From Astrothelium macrocarpum (taxonomy: Eukaryota > Ascomycota > Dothideomycetes > Trypetheliales > Trypetheliaceae): DNA of 64,000 nt. How positions within the stretch are numbered: the first letter of the stretch is position 1; each line of letters begins with the position of its first letter. The stretch lies in contig JAGEMR010000104.1 in NCBI GenBank assembly GCA_021030915.1, forward strand, positions 1-64,000, given 5' to 3'. The notes below the pieces were generated by a model that was not told where the DNA came from, did no database searches, and was given only the letters and a program-made list of their open reading frames with translations. Of this stretch, positions 43,530-55,329 are shown piece by piece. A program made the position numbers and the translations under genes.

Positions 43530-46500
43530 ATGCGTCTGTTTCCTTTGCTTTTTGGTGTCCTGAACATATCAATGGTTGATGCAGCCAGTAACAGTAGGGT
43601 TAAAGAAGATAACTTCTATTACTAAGGCTAAAATATTCGAGCATTAGGACCCTTCAACAGTACCAACGGAACACAGGCATCACATTTAATATGCCATTCA
43701 TGTCGCTCGACATCGGTCAATACAATTTCCAGCCTTTCTCAACCTGAATCTACGTTGAAAGAATCCGTTAGTCATCCGACTGAAGGGCTTGGGAGATATA
43801 TAGTTGCCGGACTCAGTGGAACCTCTCGTGATTTGACTGAAACCATAAAATCTTCATCACTGCCTGTCCAAACATTTCTTTCAAATTCATCTTCGGACTT
43901 CAATCATGGTAAGCACATGTCTTTGCTCATAGACTCGTAAATAAAACCATGCTACAACAAGACACATGGATACAATGAGACTATTACCATCTAATTTTCG
44001 CGTTACATCCAGGAACCCATTCAAATGGATCGGCAAACAGTACTCTTGGTGCATCCACTGGAAGAGGAATAACATTTGCACAAAGCTGTCGGACAGCCTT
44101 AGCCAGCTATGACCTTGCCTTGTTCAATTGGCAGGAGACCGCCACCTACTGGACTGATTCTTTTGTTAACCCTTCACTTTCTAATTTTATATCGTATACT
44201 TATGACTACACCACCTTGTGTGATGGAAGGCCTCGCGCCGTAAATCCTCATGATCCGTCCACAACGATCTACAACGTCACTGGTTATACGGAACAGGAGC
44301 TGGTGACACGCCCATACACAATGTCACGGCCTTGTAGTATTGCACCTGAGGATTGCGACCCCTTGATGGCATCTTTTTATGCACAAAACGCCTCCTACGC
44401 CTCAGCCTCGTCTGCGTGGTCGAGCTACAGCCAAGCCAGTGTGGATTGCAATTATTATTCGGCTATGACTACGAGTTGTCCCATTCCCCCGAAGCCAGGA
44501 TCCGTGCCTCTTGGACCGCCAGACTGTATTCCAGTGTCTATTTGCTCGTCCTGTGCTGTATCAGCCCTTGCGGTACAGCTTCTATATTGGCCAAGTACTG
44601 TTGTTCAAGAGAATGGAATCTGCGCCCAGAATACGCTGAATGGAACTTTGGCAACTTATACCGCAACTCCTACTGGCTCAGGCCCCAATACTAAAGTGTG
44701 GGACAGAAGCCTCACGCTGACGTCTCCAACAGCTTACATGTCATTCAGTGGAGTCGGGGTCTCATGGTGTGGCTCTCAAAGAAATTTGACTACAAGCACC
44801 GTCATTCCAATTGATCCAAATGACGTCTCAAGTCTCAGACAAGTCGTGTATCCTGTTGCGGGAGAGCCATACGGTGGGGAGTACACTGATGGAACATATA
44901 GCCCGGCCTCATTCGACTTTAGAGACCTAAACACTCCGATGCTCTGGGATGCTTGGCTTAACGGCCCATATTGCAAGGGAATTGAAGAGGATCCTTCCCC
45001 ATACTGCCAGACGATGACTCCGTCGGACTTCAACCCGATTGTGGCATATCCACAGAACTTCCTGAGTTACTTAGGTCCAATGTATGGAGGCTGTGCTATA
45101 GCGTACGACTATAGAGGAGTTTACGATCCCCCTCATGCCCTTGAACCCCAACCGTCCGCAGCTGCTCCTGAACCATACACGAGCGCTTCAACAACATTGC
45201 AACACTACACTCATCCACCGGTGCCTTCACCTAAACCGCCACCACCGACGGCTACCAGAACAAGCGGTCATCCAACTTACTCTTCGTCACCCGTTCCGAA
45301 GTCAGATCCTAGCTCTCCAGTCAATTCAAATACGCTATCCAATCCAGAAAAAGCATGTTATTCATCACCCAGAATTTTATCTGACCCACAAGACCCGTCT
45401 CCGCTCCTGCCTTCCAGCCCTCAACCAGTTGGTTCCTATCCAGATCCGAAATCGGACCAAATAATCTCACCTGGTACGGATACAGTAGGCTCCAAAGGTT
45501 CAGACCCGGATGCAGTTGCTGCTAGCATGGTTGCCAGTATTCTCAAAAGTCCAAACCCCCATGGCGACCCTCAAGATACAGGTCCCTCTAATGGAGAAAG
45601 TCAGCCAGAGGCAGCGTCAAGCGCCTCCTTTTCAAGAGTGAATGGCAACCGCTTTGCACCAACCGTCGGGAATGTCGGTGCCCCTGGAGCTTCGGAGCTA
45701 GCAGGTAACGGCAATCGCGTCGCTTCTTTTGTTGGTGATGCTGGCTTGCCCGAAGCTTTAGATTCAGTGCGCCATGGTTCGGGTCGTGGTGCGCTGAGCG
45801 TTGCTGTTGGCGGAGCTTTGAATTCACCAAGTACGACTGCAGTCGATGACAGACAAGACGAACCTTCTCAAAGTGATGGCGCTGAATCCACGGTGCAAAT
45901 CGCAGGGCAGACGTACACTGTATCAAATAATGGCAATACGATCAAGGTTGGCTCTCAAATTCTATCCAAAGGCGGTGCTTCGATTATCATTGAAGGACAT
46001 AGGGTCAGCCTGAGCTCCAACGGTCTCGTTGTTGATGGCAGCTCTACGATTCCCCTACCACAGTTTCTGACCACATCGTCAGCTTCCAACGCCGACGAAG
46101 GCCTTGGCGCGATCATTCTCCTCGGGACTACGACCCTTGCCGCAATCCAAGAAAGCAACGGCGCTGTTGTCATCGGTAGCAAAACGCTCTCGGGTATTGA
46201 CTCCACAATCACTTTGGGAGGCCACACTTTTGCTCTTCAAGAAGGCGGCATCGTCATCAATGGAACTAGCACGGTCCCTTCCTCCTCTTTCGGTCTTAAA
46301 AATGCTAATGAAGGTGACGCTCGAGCAATCTTGACCTTAGGAAGCAGCACTATTACCGCTTCACGCAATAGCGATGGTGAGGCTCATATCGGAACGGCAA
46401 CCTTGTCAGTCAACGGACCAGCAGTTTCGTTCGATGGCTATTCTCTAAGCAACGGAATAAATGGCATAATCATCAATGGCGCTGCAACGGCATCATGGCA

Positions 46501-46891
46501 AACTATAGATCCTGCTCTATCCCTAAGCGATGAAGAAGTCCTGCTGACAGCGCCCAATGGCAACGTTATAACAGCTGCAGAGCAATCTGGTTATCCAGGC
46601 TTTGCTATCGTCGATGGTAGCATGAGATTGAGTCTCGGCGGGCCAGCATTGACCGTGGAAGGAGAGACACTTAGTCTTGCCTCCGGAGGGTTAGTAGTTG
46701 ATGGGTCGGCCACGAATGCATTCTCCGTTCCCGAGGAGACAAATGGGCCGGTAGAGACTTCTTCAAAAAGTACAGGATCTGCAACATCTTCTGAGGCCAT
46801 GCCTTCAGAAAGTGGGAAGATGCTATCGAAACCATGGACTGTGTTCGTTGTCTACCTCGGGTTCGCTTTATTTGGTATGTTTCTGATATGA
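43530..46891 (+). CDS. large secreted, probably GPI-anchored cell-surface repeat protein
   Basis: Three exons: 43530-43587 (or -43593), 43648-43908 and 44013-46891; about 1,065 residues. Exon 1 encodes a signal peptide (MRLFPLLFGVLNISMVDAAS). The ectodomain (about residues 140-480) is rich in Cys, Ser and Tyr with many N-x-S/T sites (YTYDYTTLCDGRPRAV, SICSSCAVSALAVQLLYW). A long Pro/Ser linker follows (HPPVPSPKPPPPTA). From about residue 734 there are four related units of about 71 residues, each with an LGxxTxxA start and a GGIVINGTS- or GGLVVDGSA-like end. The C-terminus is SGK plus a hydrophobic tail (WTVFVVYLGFALFGMFLI), which fits a GPI signal or a single membrane anchor. It is probably a cell-wall or surface protein; comparable repeat proteins occur in many filamentous ascomycetes without known function. 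Confidence 0.72.
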
Positions 46892-48236
46892 AGACCTCCA
46901 ACAGCTTTTAATCCGCCAAGTCATCAATCAACATCGATAGCATCACCGGTTATAGCCTGAATCTTACCAGGATTAAGACCCTAGCCTCATCATGTGTCCA
47001 GTCCCGCCTTGGTAGATTTAATCAAGCCAACCAGCACATTTCCTTCCCTTTCTGGCGCTATCTTCAACTCCGCAACAATATCTTCTTTCAAAGTCTCCTC
47101 GTTGTGTACTGGCGTTCACCCGAGGCTTTTCCCAGCAACTGATCCCATTGTCTTCTTACTTATGACCAACTCAAACTCTTTCTGCTATGATTAAGTCCCC
47201 GCCCGCTGTCACAGCCGATTTGTCTAGCTCAACCAGTCTGATCTCCTTTAGCTTTGGCCTGTTTTCCTTTGGTAGTGAGCCAGCTGCGAAAGCGGCGTCC
47301 AGGCAGCTCTGTACGACTCCCCTCGTTGTGAATCCCCCGACTGGGGCGGAAAAAATTCCCTGTTTTCCACTCGGGAGGGCTTCATCGCCGTGATCGACAA
47401 TGTCAATCAAACAGAGAACGCATAGCTTGGCCAAATCTGATATTTTACCCGATCGAAGGCACCGATCCCGGCTTCAACGGCGAACCCTAGTTTATTAGAA
47501 TGAAGCGCATAACGAGTGATATGATAAAGCCGGCATTTTGAAAATCTCCCTCCCGACCCCAATTAGGGCAAAGGCGTGGATACTGAGTGCGTCTGCAATT
47601 AAATCGAAGTTGAAAACTACCAGAGTATCTACATCATTCTATTTACGCCCTGAACTGATAGCTGTAACAAGGAGAGTCACAGTTACCGTCCAGGTACACC
47701 AATTTCCCTTTCCTCTTTTGGGCCTACGCAATTAGTAAGTAAACCTGACCTATGGCTGTTGAGTTCTGACCTGACTTTTCCTCGAGCTTGCCGGAGCCCT
47801 ATTGAATGATGCATAAACTCATCTAAGCCGGCCTAAGCGCCGCTTGAGTGCTACCTAAGTATTGGTCACTGCCTGAGCCAAATGGTTGTAGATGATACCA
47901 AATCAACAGAGGTAGGGTGACACGTTCATGGCACCTTGTTAACATGCCAGCATAACTTCGTGCAATCCTAGCTCACATATCCCTGTCTCATCCTATCCTA
48001 TCTCATTATTTCTTAAACCTACTTTGGGCTGTGCCATATCTAATCAATCCAACAATTGGCTATTGTAGAGCTTAGGTGATTCATAAGTGTTTTATCTAAT
48101 CCACAAGACTTTTTCAAACTCAATATTGGCACTGTACCTGGTGCATGTCCACAGTGATGACGTGATTGTAAATCACAGCAAATTGGTAGAGGAGCGAAAG
48201 CACTTGCTACCATCCTTTGTAACCACAAGATGATAA
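46892..48236. other. intergenic region without supported gene
   Basis: About 1.35 kb following the surface-protein gene. Several short frames on both strands, none protein-like. No RNA gene or repeat was recognised. Confidence 0.4.
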
Positions 48237-48534
48237 ATGAATCCTCAACGTCTCAATAGATTTGACAAGGATTTAAGCTTCGCAAAATGGCTTCTTCGTC
48301 GACGTTCATCCACATTCGCTATCAACAGCACCCCGACCGAACCTCCACATCCAGAAGATTGTAGAGCTTAGAGAGATGGGTGAAGACATCTGACGACAAT
48401 AAAGACTCTATCGATCCAACAGCAGTTTACGCTTCGAAAATTTTGGAGCTGTTACAAGAAGATGACACGAACTTGAAAGGACAGATCAAAACAATATCAA
48501 AACGTGAGACTTCGAGCATATATTCTGCTTACTG
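48237..48534 (+). pseudogene. short broken coding remnant
   Basis: From an ATG at 48237 a 44-codon frame reads coding-like protein (LNRFDKDLSFAKWLLRRRSS, then FAINSTPTEPPHPEDCRA) and stops. A second frame, overlapping the first and carried on past its stop, continues with similar character (LERWVKTSDDNKDSIDPTAV, then YASKILELLQEDDTNLKGQI) to TGA at 48532-48534. No intron of normal size fits between them, so a one-base frameshift in a small gene or gene fragment is the simplest reading. Family unknown. Confidence 0.35.
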
Positions 48535-48697
48535 ATATCTCCAATCACATGCAGAATACAATCTCCGGAAATTTTCGTTTAAGAGTAAATGATTTATGAT
48601 AGGTTTATTCCGCGTTAAAGTTGGTAGGAAATGTCTACGGTGGTGTGTAGAACTCCTGTGTTGCGATATTTGTGGTCTACTATTGTAAGTATATGAG

Positions 48698-51245
48698 TCA
48701 CACCGGAGAGAAGTATCTCTCAGCAATTTCAGACAACTTTTGCTCGTTAACAAAGATCGCCTTCTCGCTGGCGGCGAAAACCTTCGACACTGCCTGATAG
48801 GGATCCTCGACCAAGTCCTCAAATAATGTCTCGACCACCAAGCCCTTATCACGAACGACGCTCCGAAACCTGTCTTCTAGAAAGACTCGGTATTCTGCTA
48901 CTGTGATTTCATCAGGCATCCAAGAGAGATGATAATGAGGTTGCGTCGTATCCAACAACGACGCTAATCGGTCCATCTTCGTAAAGAGAAGGACGAATGC
49001 TGTCCTTTGGAACCAGCGGCTATTGATGACATTGGTCCAAACTGCCAGCGCTTCTTCCATGCGATTCACCTCTTCGTGTTCATAAAGCTTTTTGTTGTAA
49101 CAGCAAGCATCGACAGCAAAGAGGACTAGGTTTACGTCATCGAAGGTCTGTATCCATCCTTTTCGCTGAAGCCGCGTTCCGCCAACGTCGACAACCTGCC
49201 AATAGCTGTAAGCGATTCCGATTGATCCTTTGAACGCCTGCCCTCTGAAATTTTTCGACAAGATCTCTCTGGTCTTTATCTGGGACATGAGAATATCCTT
49301 GCTGCTTGGTACGTAATCCTTTGCAATTATGCGGTCAAGGTTACAAAAGTAATACGAAGCGCAATCGTAGAGGCCGTGCTCCCTCTGGCGACTGTACAGT
49401 GTCTGCATCCCCGGATCTGACCAGAGGACTTTGAATGCATTGATGAATTGGTCGCTAAGTGCTTTGCATTGTATTGGAAGGGGCTGTAACAAAATGGTTT
49501 TGATGTGTTGCTGGTTGTCGGTAGTCTCAAAGAAAATAGCAGGATCTCCTAGGTTTTCCAGTATTACCCGCATACTGTGTACCAAGTTGCCGAAGACAGG
49601 TGCTTTTGATGAGACAGGATCCACAGTAGAGTACTTGCCCTTTCCCCACAATTCGGTTGATCTCAAAAACGTCGACTTCCCGCTTTCAGAAGTACCAAGA
49701 ACAAGCATCTTTACATTCGTTATTGCTGATCGCGACAAGAGCTTTACCTTACTCGTTTTCATACCGACGTTAGCCTGTCCATCTGCCTCACCATCCGCAT
49801 CCCAGTTAATATCAGGGATACGCCGTCGAAGGAAAAATGGTGAGCGGGCAAAATTCAGAAGTTGAGGAAACCGCAGTGCGATCGAGCTCCTGGCTCTGGC
49901 GAAGCCGATTGGATTCGCAATTTCACCAGCACCCGCGTTTTGTAGCAAAGGCTCTCTTGTCAAGCGTGCTGCATGTAGAATTCTCCTACCCGGAGGTCTC
50001 ACTCGGTCTGACCCTGAGTCGACCACTGCTGTTTCGACTACCCGTGCTGGAATGTGATTGAATTTCGAATCGTCCGGTAGTGTGGCAACGAATCTGACTT
50101 GCTTCTTTGTTTTCATAGTACGTGCTGCTGGACTCACGAGCTTGTCATTGCTCCGAATTGACTCTGAAGTATCCGACTCATTGTCAACAGACACGCCATT
50201 TTTGAAGTCAGGTCCCGAGGTTTCCGTTACTGTGTGAATTGGCTCATCTTGGCTTCGATTTTGCCCCCGTGTATCCAATAATACGCCAGCGATTTTCTCT
50301 TTCCTCTGATGTGATTCTGGTATGTCTTGCACTTCTTTTGAAACCTCCTCTTGCTTTTGATTAAGTTTAAAATTGTCCATTTCCGAGTCAAAAACCTCTT
50401 CTTGGCTCGCTTTTGATTTCAAGCGCTGCAGGACTGTGCCGACTGCCTCTTCTTTACCTTCTTCACCGTGGTCCGAACTTGCGCCTAAAGGACTTGCTCT
50501 TGAACGAATTGCACCACGAAAATTGTGCTTGAAAGCTATGTGATAAGCTCTTGTGCACAGCAGATCATAGTCGAAGTCAAATCTGATGCTCAAGTCTGTG
50601 GTATCATGTGAGAAAACGCTCGTGACATCTGCTCTGGAGCTGGCGCCGTCGAAAGCGTAGATCGATTCTGTAGCTTCTCGAGCAAGCCTGAGTACTGTCA
50701 TACTATCTTCATCTTCCATGAGAATGTGCTGCTCAGCAGCAGTCTTGCTAAAACAGTCTCAGATCCGCTAGACAATGTCTGCTCAGAAGTTCGCAACTTA
50801 CTCACCATTGCATGACTTGCAACAAAAGGCTCAAAGCATTTACATATCGATCCATCATACTCATATACTCTTTGACTTCACCGTCACGCCAAAGAAATGT
50901 AAGCTTGCTTCTTACGCTGAGCTCTCCTTCTGTACTTTTCTCCAACTCGGTCAATTGCTCCTCCAGTGTCACTAAGAGCGTTCCACATCCGTCCAACGAA
51001 GTCGTAAGCACGTCCTCCCATTCTAATTTAGACAAAGCATGCCCAGAAATAGCGATTTGCTCGAGGTCTAAGAACTGGTTCAAGGCGACCCGAATAGTAA
51101 ATAATTGACCTATCAGCAGTGATACTGACAAATCCGCTTGTCTATACTTCGTTTTGAGCAAGCTCAATCGATTCCCGATCCCAAGGGCGGTCTCTGCAAT
51201 GCCTACTATAGATCCAACAAAACCGACCGCGGACACTGGATCCAT
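48698..51245 (-). CDS. G-alpha-like protein fused to a STAND-type N-terminal domain
   Basis: Two exons, 51245-50806 and 50747-48698; 829 residues, more than twice a normal G-alpha (~355). Residues 1-140 (MDPVSAVGFVGSIVGIAETA, ALNQFLDLEQIAISG) are the helical N-terminal domain found on fungal STAND proteins. A long charged, disordered middle follows. From about residue 480 a G-alpha fold appears: P-loop MLVLGTSESGKSTFLRS, KDILMSQIKTREI, VVDVGGTRLQRKGWIQTFDD, VNRMEEALAVWTNVINS, LLFTKMDRL. Compared with ordinary G-alpha, the catalytic Arg of switch I (R-V-K-T-T) is Gln, the catalytic Gln of switch II (VGGQR) is Thr, NKxD has become TKMD, and the TCAT loop is not recognisable. No N-terminal myristoylation glycine is present. 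Nucleotide hydrolysis is therefore doubtful; it may be a slow-cycling or regulatory relative. The intron join VMQC + KTAAEQH fits. Confidence 0.78.
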
Positions 51246-52596
51246 GAATTAGGCTTGCCGTGTACGGTGACTGAACATGAGTCCATGCATTGTAGACTCC
51301 ATGTCAAGGCTGAAGATTTTCTGGGGGTAGGGGGCATCTGCACGAGGCAAGGCTGAAAGCAACATCTCCGAGCCGGTCGCAAAATGGCTTTGACAAGGCA
51401 GAACCCAAGCGGTTGTCAATCAGCCTACAACATCACGTGGCGGATCATGTAAGGTACTCAGAAGAGACTGACGGAGTGGCAAAAACTCTCAGGCTACTCG
51501 GATTCTAAGCCTGGTAGCCACGAGAACCCATTTGCTGTCAATGCTGCGACCCGCAAAGAGCTATTTGAAGGAGCCTACATTGTCTCTTCATAGTTTGCGG
51601 GACCAAAATTGTCCGAACAAGGCCCCTTCCCTTAAACGTCTCCGCTACAAGGTTTTCTGCGTCCACAGCATTGACTTTCCTATCATGACTCGCACAGTCT
51701 AAAATAGTCCTGGATTAAACTTTTTTTAATGGCAGGAGAAAATTCTTGAGGTGTATGCACAATTGGCTGATTAATGACACAATAAATATGTTCATTACAA
51801 TCTTGTTTATTAAAAGAGCAGCCAGCAGTTTCAGAAGCGGAGAAAGTTAGGTTGTCAAGCCAAGAGTGGTCACCAGCCACGCTCTTCTACCGTTGCGCCA
51901 CCACCCCCCCAGTCTAAAGTTGACCTGATGTTGAGCTGGTGGCTTGAATTACCGCTTTGAGCCGAATGTAGATGTAACCTCTTTAGGTTTTAAACGTCGT
52001 CGACTCTACTTTTTAGAACAAAATGAGTCACCAATAAGTAACAAGCTGATCAGAGTTCTGATCCATCTGAAATCTAAGGGCGGTTCCAGAGTGAGCTCTG
52101 TTAGCGTTGATAACATCGAATTCTCATCTCACCAGCTTCTCTTCATTCTTTAGAATTATACCTTCAGACATTTAGATATCCCGAGCCCCTCTGCCTTTTT
52201 CTTGGTTAGTGTCCAAGTTCTACGGATCACGGAGTCTTTACTAGCCGTTCGAACATACCTAATATGGCCAGTCCCCTTCCCATATGATCTCATTTGACTG
52301 GCCCTCATACAGCACAGAGTAAACCAGGTGTAAGGTAGGTAGGTTTTAGTGAACATTGAATCGAAAAAAGAACTATGAGGCCCAGTCGCTTATGCACTAA
52401 TGAGCAGCAGGTAAATATGGGATGGAAAAGAAGAGAGGACCGAAATAATCTGACTTCTTCCTATCGTGTATCAGGTAGCACACGCTCCATTTTCATCAAT
52501 CGCTTGATCAATATCAAAAGCTATGAGTAAAGCCCACGTAATGAATCATCCATGAGAAATACACTCTGATCTTCTCTCCACAATACCCTCCCCCCC
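51246..52596. other. AT-rich intergenic region
   Basis: About 1.35 kb between the start of the G-alpha-like gene and the stop of RAD7. Only short, stop-interrupted frames; no gene, RNA or repeat was recognised. Confidence 0.4.
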
Positions 52597-54618
52597 TCAG
52601 GCACCCACCTCTACAAGCTCCACCCCCTTCCCAACCCCCTCAACCCACAATCCATCACCCACCCTCTCAATCGCCTCCTGCGCCCTCGGCACCCCAATCA
52701 GCGTGATCCCCCTCGGCACGACGACATCCTCAATCTGAAAGCATCCAAACGCCACCACCTTCTCCAACCGCGGCGCACACCGAAACATGCCCGCCACCAC
52801 CGCCGAGTCGACCGCGTGACAAAACGACACATTCACGCTCCGCAGCTCGGGGTACCGACACCGCGGATCGGCAGGGTCGAACGCAGCCGCAAACGCAGCA
52901 TGCGACACGTGCCGACACGACGCGACGTCCAGGTGGCGCAAGTGCGCTCCCGAGTGCGCGAGCAGCGCGGCGAAGCCCGCGTCCGCGAGGCCGACGGGCG
53001 CGTCGGTCGGGCCGGACGGGTTGTTGTTGTCGACGTCGCGGGTGGAGGAGAGGTCGAGGATGTGCAGGGCCGGGTTGGCCCAGTGGGCGAAGAGCGCGGC
53101 GTAGGCTGCGTCGGGGATGAGGTCGTTGTCGGAGAGGCGGAGCTTGCGGAGGGAGCGGGCGTGCGTGTGCAGTGCGGATAGGAGGGTGTCGTCGGCGTCG
53201 AGGAAGTGTTCGAGGGACAGCGTTTCGAGGTGGGGTCCGTGGTGTTGGATGAGATCCGTGAGGACGGAGGGCGGGATTTCTTGGGTGGTGTGGAGGGAGA
53301 GGTGGCGGAGTGTGCCGGTGGGGAGGAGGGTGAGGGCTTGGATTGAGGCGGCGCCGACGTGGCGGCAGAATTTGAGTTTGAGACGATGGAGGTTGGGGCA
53401 GTGGGTTACCATTGTTTGGACGACGTCGTCGTCAAAGGATGAGTCGAGGTTTTTGAGTTTGAGGACTTCAAGTTGAGTGCCACGTGAGTGGAAGAATTTC
53501 AGCCATGCTGAGTTGGTAACGAGGTTGGCCGTGTAGAGATGAACATGTTTTAGTCTGGTTGCCTTTTCTATCATGTAGTCCATGACGTCGTCCTTGAAAG
53601 AGTGTGCATTAGCGAGGATGACATTCCTAACATTTGGCATGACGGCGAAGATCTGTTTGAGATCATTTTCGTCGAGTTCTGGATATGATTAGTGTGGCTT
53701 TACAACATGCATCAATCAGTATACTTACTCGTGCAATCGTGGATGGCGAGAGTATCTAGATCAGGTCTGAGGAACAGCTTCAAAATGCGTGAGTCAAATA
53801 TTCTTGTCTTTGTGAAGATTTGACTGAGTCGCTCCATAACCGTCGATGGCAAATCACCCAATTCCTCAAGATCCTGGTGATGCTCGGCAACCTTCTTAAC
53901 ACACAAATGCTGTAATGACTTCGCGCCATGGGTAGTGAATCCATCCAAGCGGTCGCTTTCGACTTTTCGGCGCTTCCTACCCTGTGGTCCCTTTGGCTTT
54001 TTCTTCTCAGCCTTTTCGTCAGCAGCCAATTCCTTGCCACATGGCGTGCAAACAAGACCGCCTTCCGGACCCGTCTTACTATAGGGGGTCACAGTGAAGC
54101 GCTTGCTGCAGACTTCACAGTTGGCCAACTGTCCTGGGGGTGGCCGCGATTTCTTGTACATATCTTTGGTAAATTCATCATCATCGTAATCATCATCACT
54201 GTCATCATCCGAACCCTTTCCCTTCTTGCCCTTCTTTGCCTTCTTCTTCGCAGCTTCTTTTGACTTCTTTATGGCAGCAATCGTCTCCTTCTCCTTCCGC
54301 TTGCGCTTCCTAGTCTTCTCCGCGGCCTCCACAGCGGCTAATTGCTCTGCGGTAGCAGCATCTTCGTCCTCCTGCGCTTGTGCTGCAGCTGTATCTACAT
54401 TTGCAGTCTCATTATCATCGGCATCGGCATCAGGTTGTTGAGTGCGACGAGCATAGTCGTCACGAATTTGAGCAGCGGAAATGTTGTTTGCGGCAAGAAA
54501 GTCTGTTAGGGCAGAATGAGGCCCACGGATACGGTTGCCACCAGCCCTTCTGTTTGACCTAGAACATCTTTACGTTAGAGAACGCTTAACACAGTTCAAA
54601 TTGAATAAAGACTTACAT
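52597..54618 (-). CDS. RAD7: nucleotide-excision repair protein Rad7
   Basis: Coding exons: 54618-54617 (the A and T of the start codon), 54558-53729 and 53678-52597; 637 residues. Splicing at GTAAGT..CTAG builds the ATG and yields MSNRRAGGNRIRGPHSALTD, the conserved Rad7 start. No other start gives this frame. A Lys/Asp-rich segment (RKRKRKEKE, DDDSDDDYDDDEF) follows, then a four-Cys zinc-binding motif (NCEVCSKRF...VCTPCGKEL), then leucine-rich repeats (LHRLKLKFCRHVGAASI, ILDLSSTRDVDNNN, LRHLDVASCRHVSHAAF, LRSVNVSFCHAVDSAVV). Rad7 acts with Rad16 in global-genome repair of UV damage and with Elc1/Cul3 as a ubiquitin ligase. The LRR-coding half is strongly GC-rich compared with its surroundings. 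Secure. Confidence 0.9.
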
Positions 54619-54628
54619 CTTGACGCAT

Positions 54629-55329
54629 TACTTTTACGGATGAGGAGGCTACAGAAGGTAGAAGATTTAGGTGGGGTGAATCACTTTAGGCAATCCTCGC
54701 TAGGGGCAAACGCGAAATCACGTGCTGTCGCGTAAATAAATAGGAAAGTGAGCATTGATGCCGATGATTTTCATTGAGAATCCATGAGTCTCGATGGGTT
54801 AACTTCATTATCACATCAATTGCATTTGAGTGTCACTAAAAGTATGAGATTGGTTTGCCAAGGTTCCAGTAATAGCAAGTGTGATGCTTGCACCAAATAG
54901 TTACGGCCTATGTATCGATCAACGGGAGCAGCCCCTTAATCACATTCCTACATCGGGTAACATTGGCGCTTCACGAAGGGCTTGGGCAGAATCTTTTACT
55001 GCTAATTGAAAGTTCCAAATACCAGAATTGCCATGTCTAATTGCTAGATACAATGTCATGATTTGTAAGCAATCGAGCAAATGCTAAGCTTGCTGCTCAA
55101 ATTTTCATTCTCCGCTGCTTCCACGCAAAATCCGATAGCAAGCTGTGTGCTGTAGAGATGTTAGAAGGGTGCTGTGTGTACAGCTAGAAGTTGCAATGGC
55201 CAGCTCGGATTCGTAAGGCCATTCTCAATGAAATGTATGGTTGAATCAAATTGAACAAGTCTATGTCGAGCAAGGCAAGCAAGTTTTTTCATCGTATCAT
55301 TGCCTCGAATATCTTCCGCACCCAGTGTC
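54629..55329. other. intergenic region, RAD7 / Stc1-like
   Basis: About 700 bp holding the RAD7 5' region and the 3' end of the Stc1-like gene. Nothing else was recognised. Confidence 0.4.
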
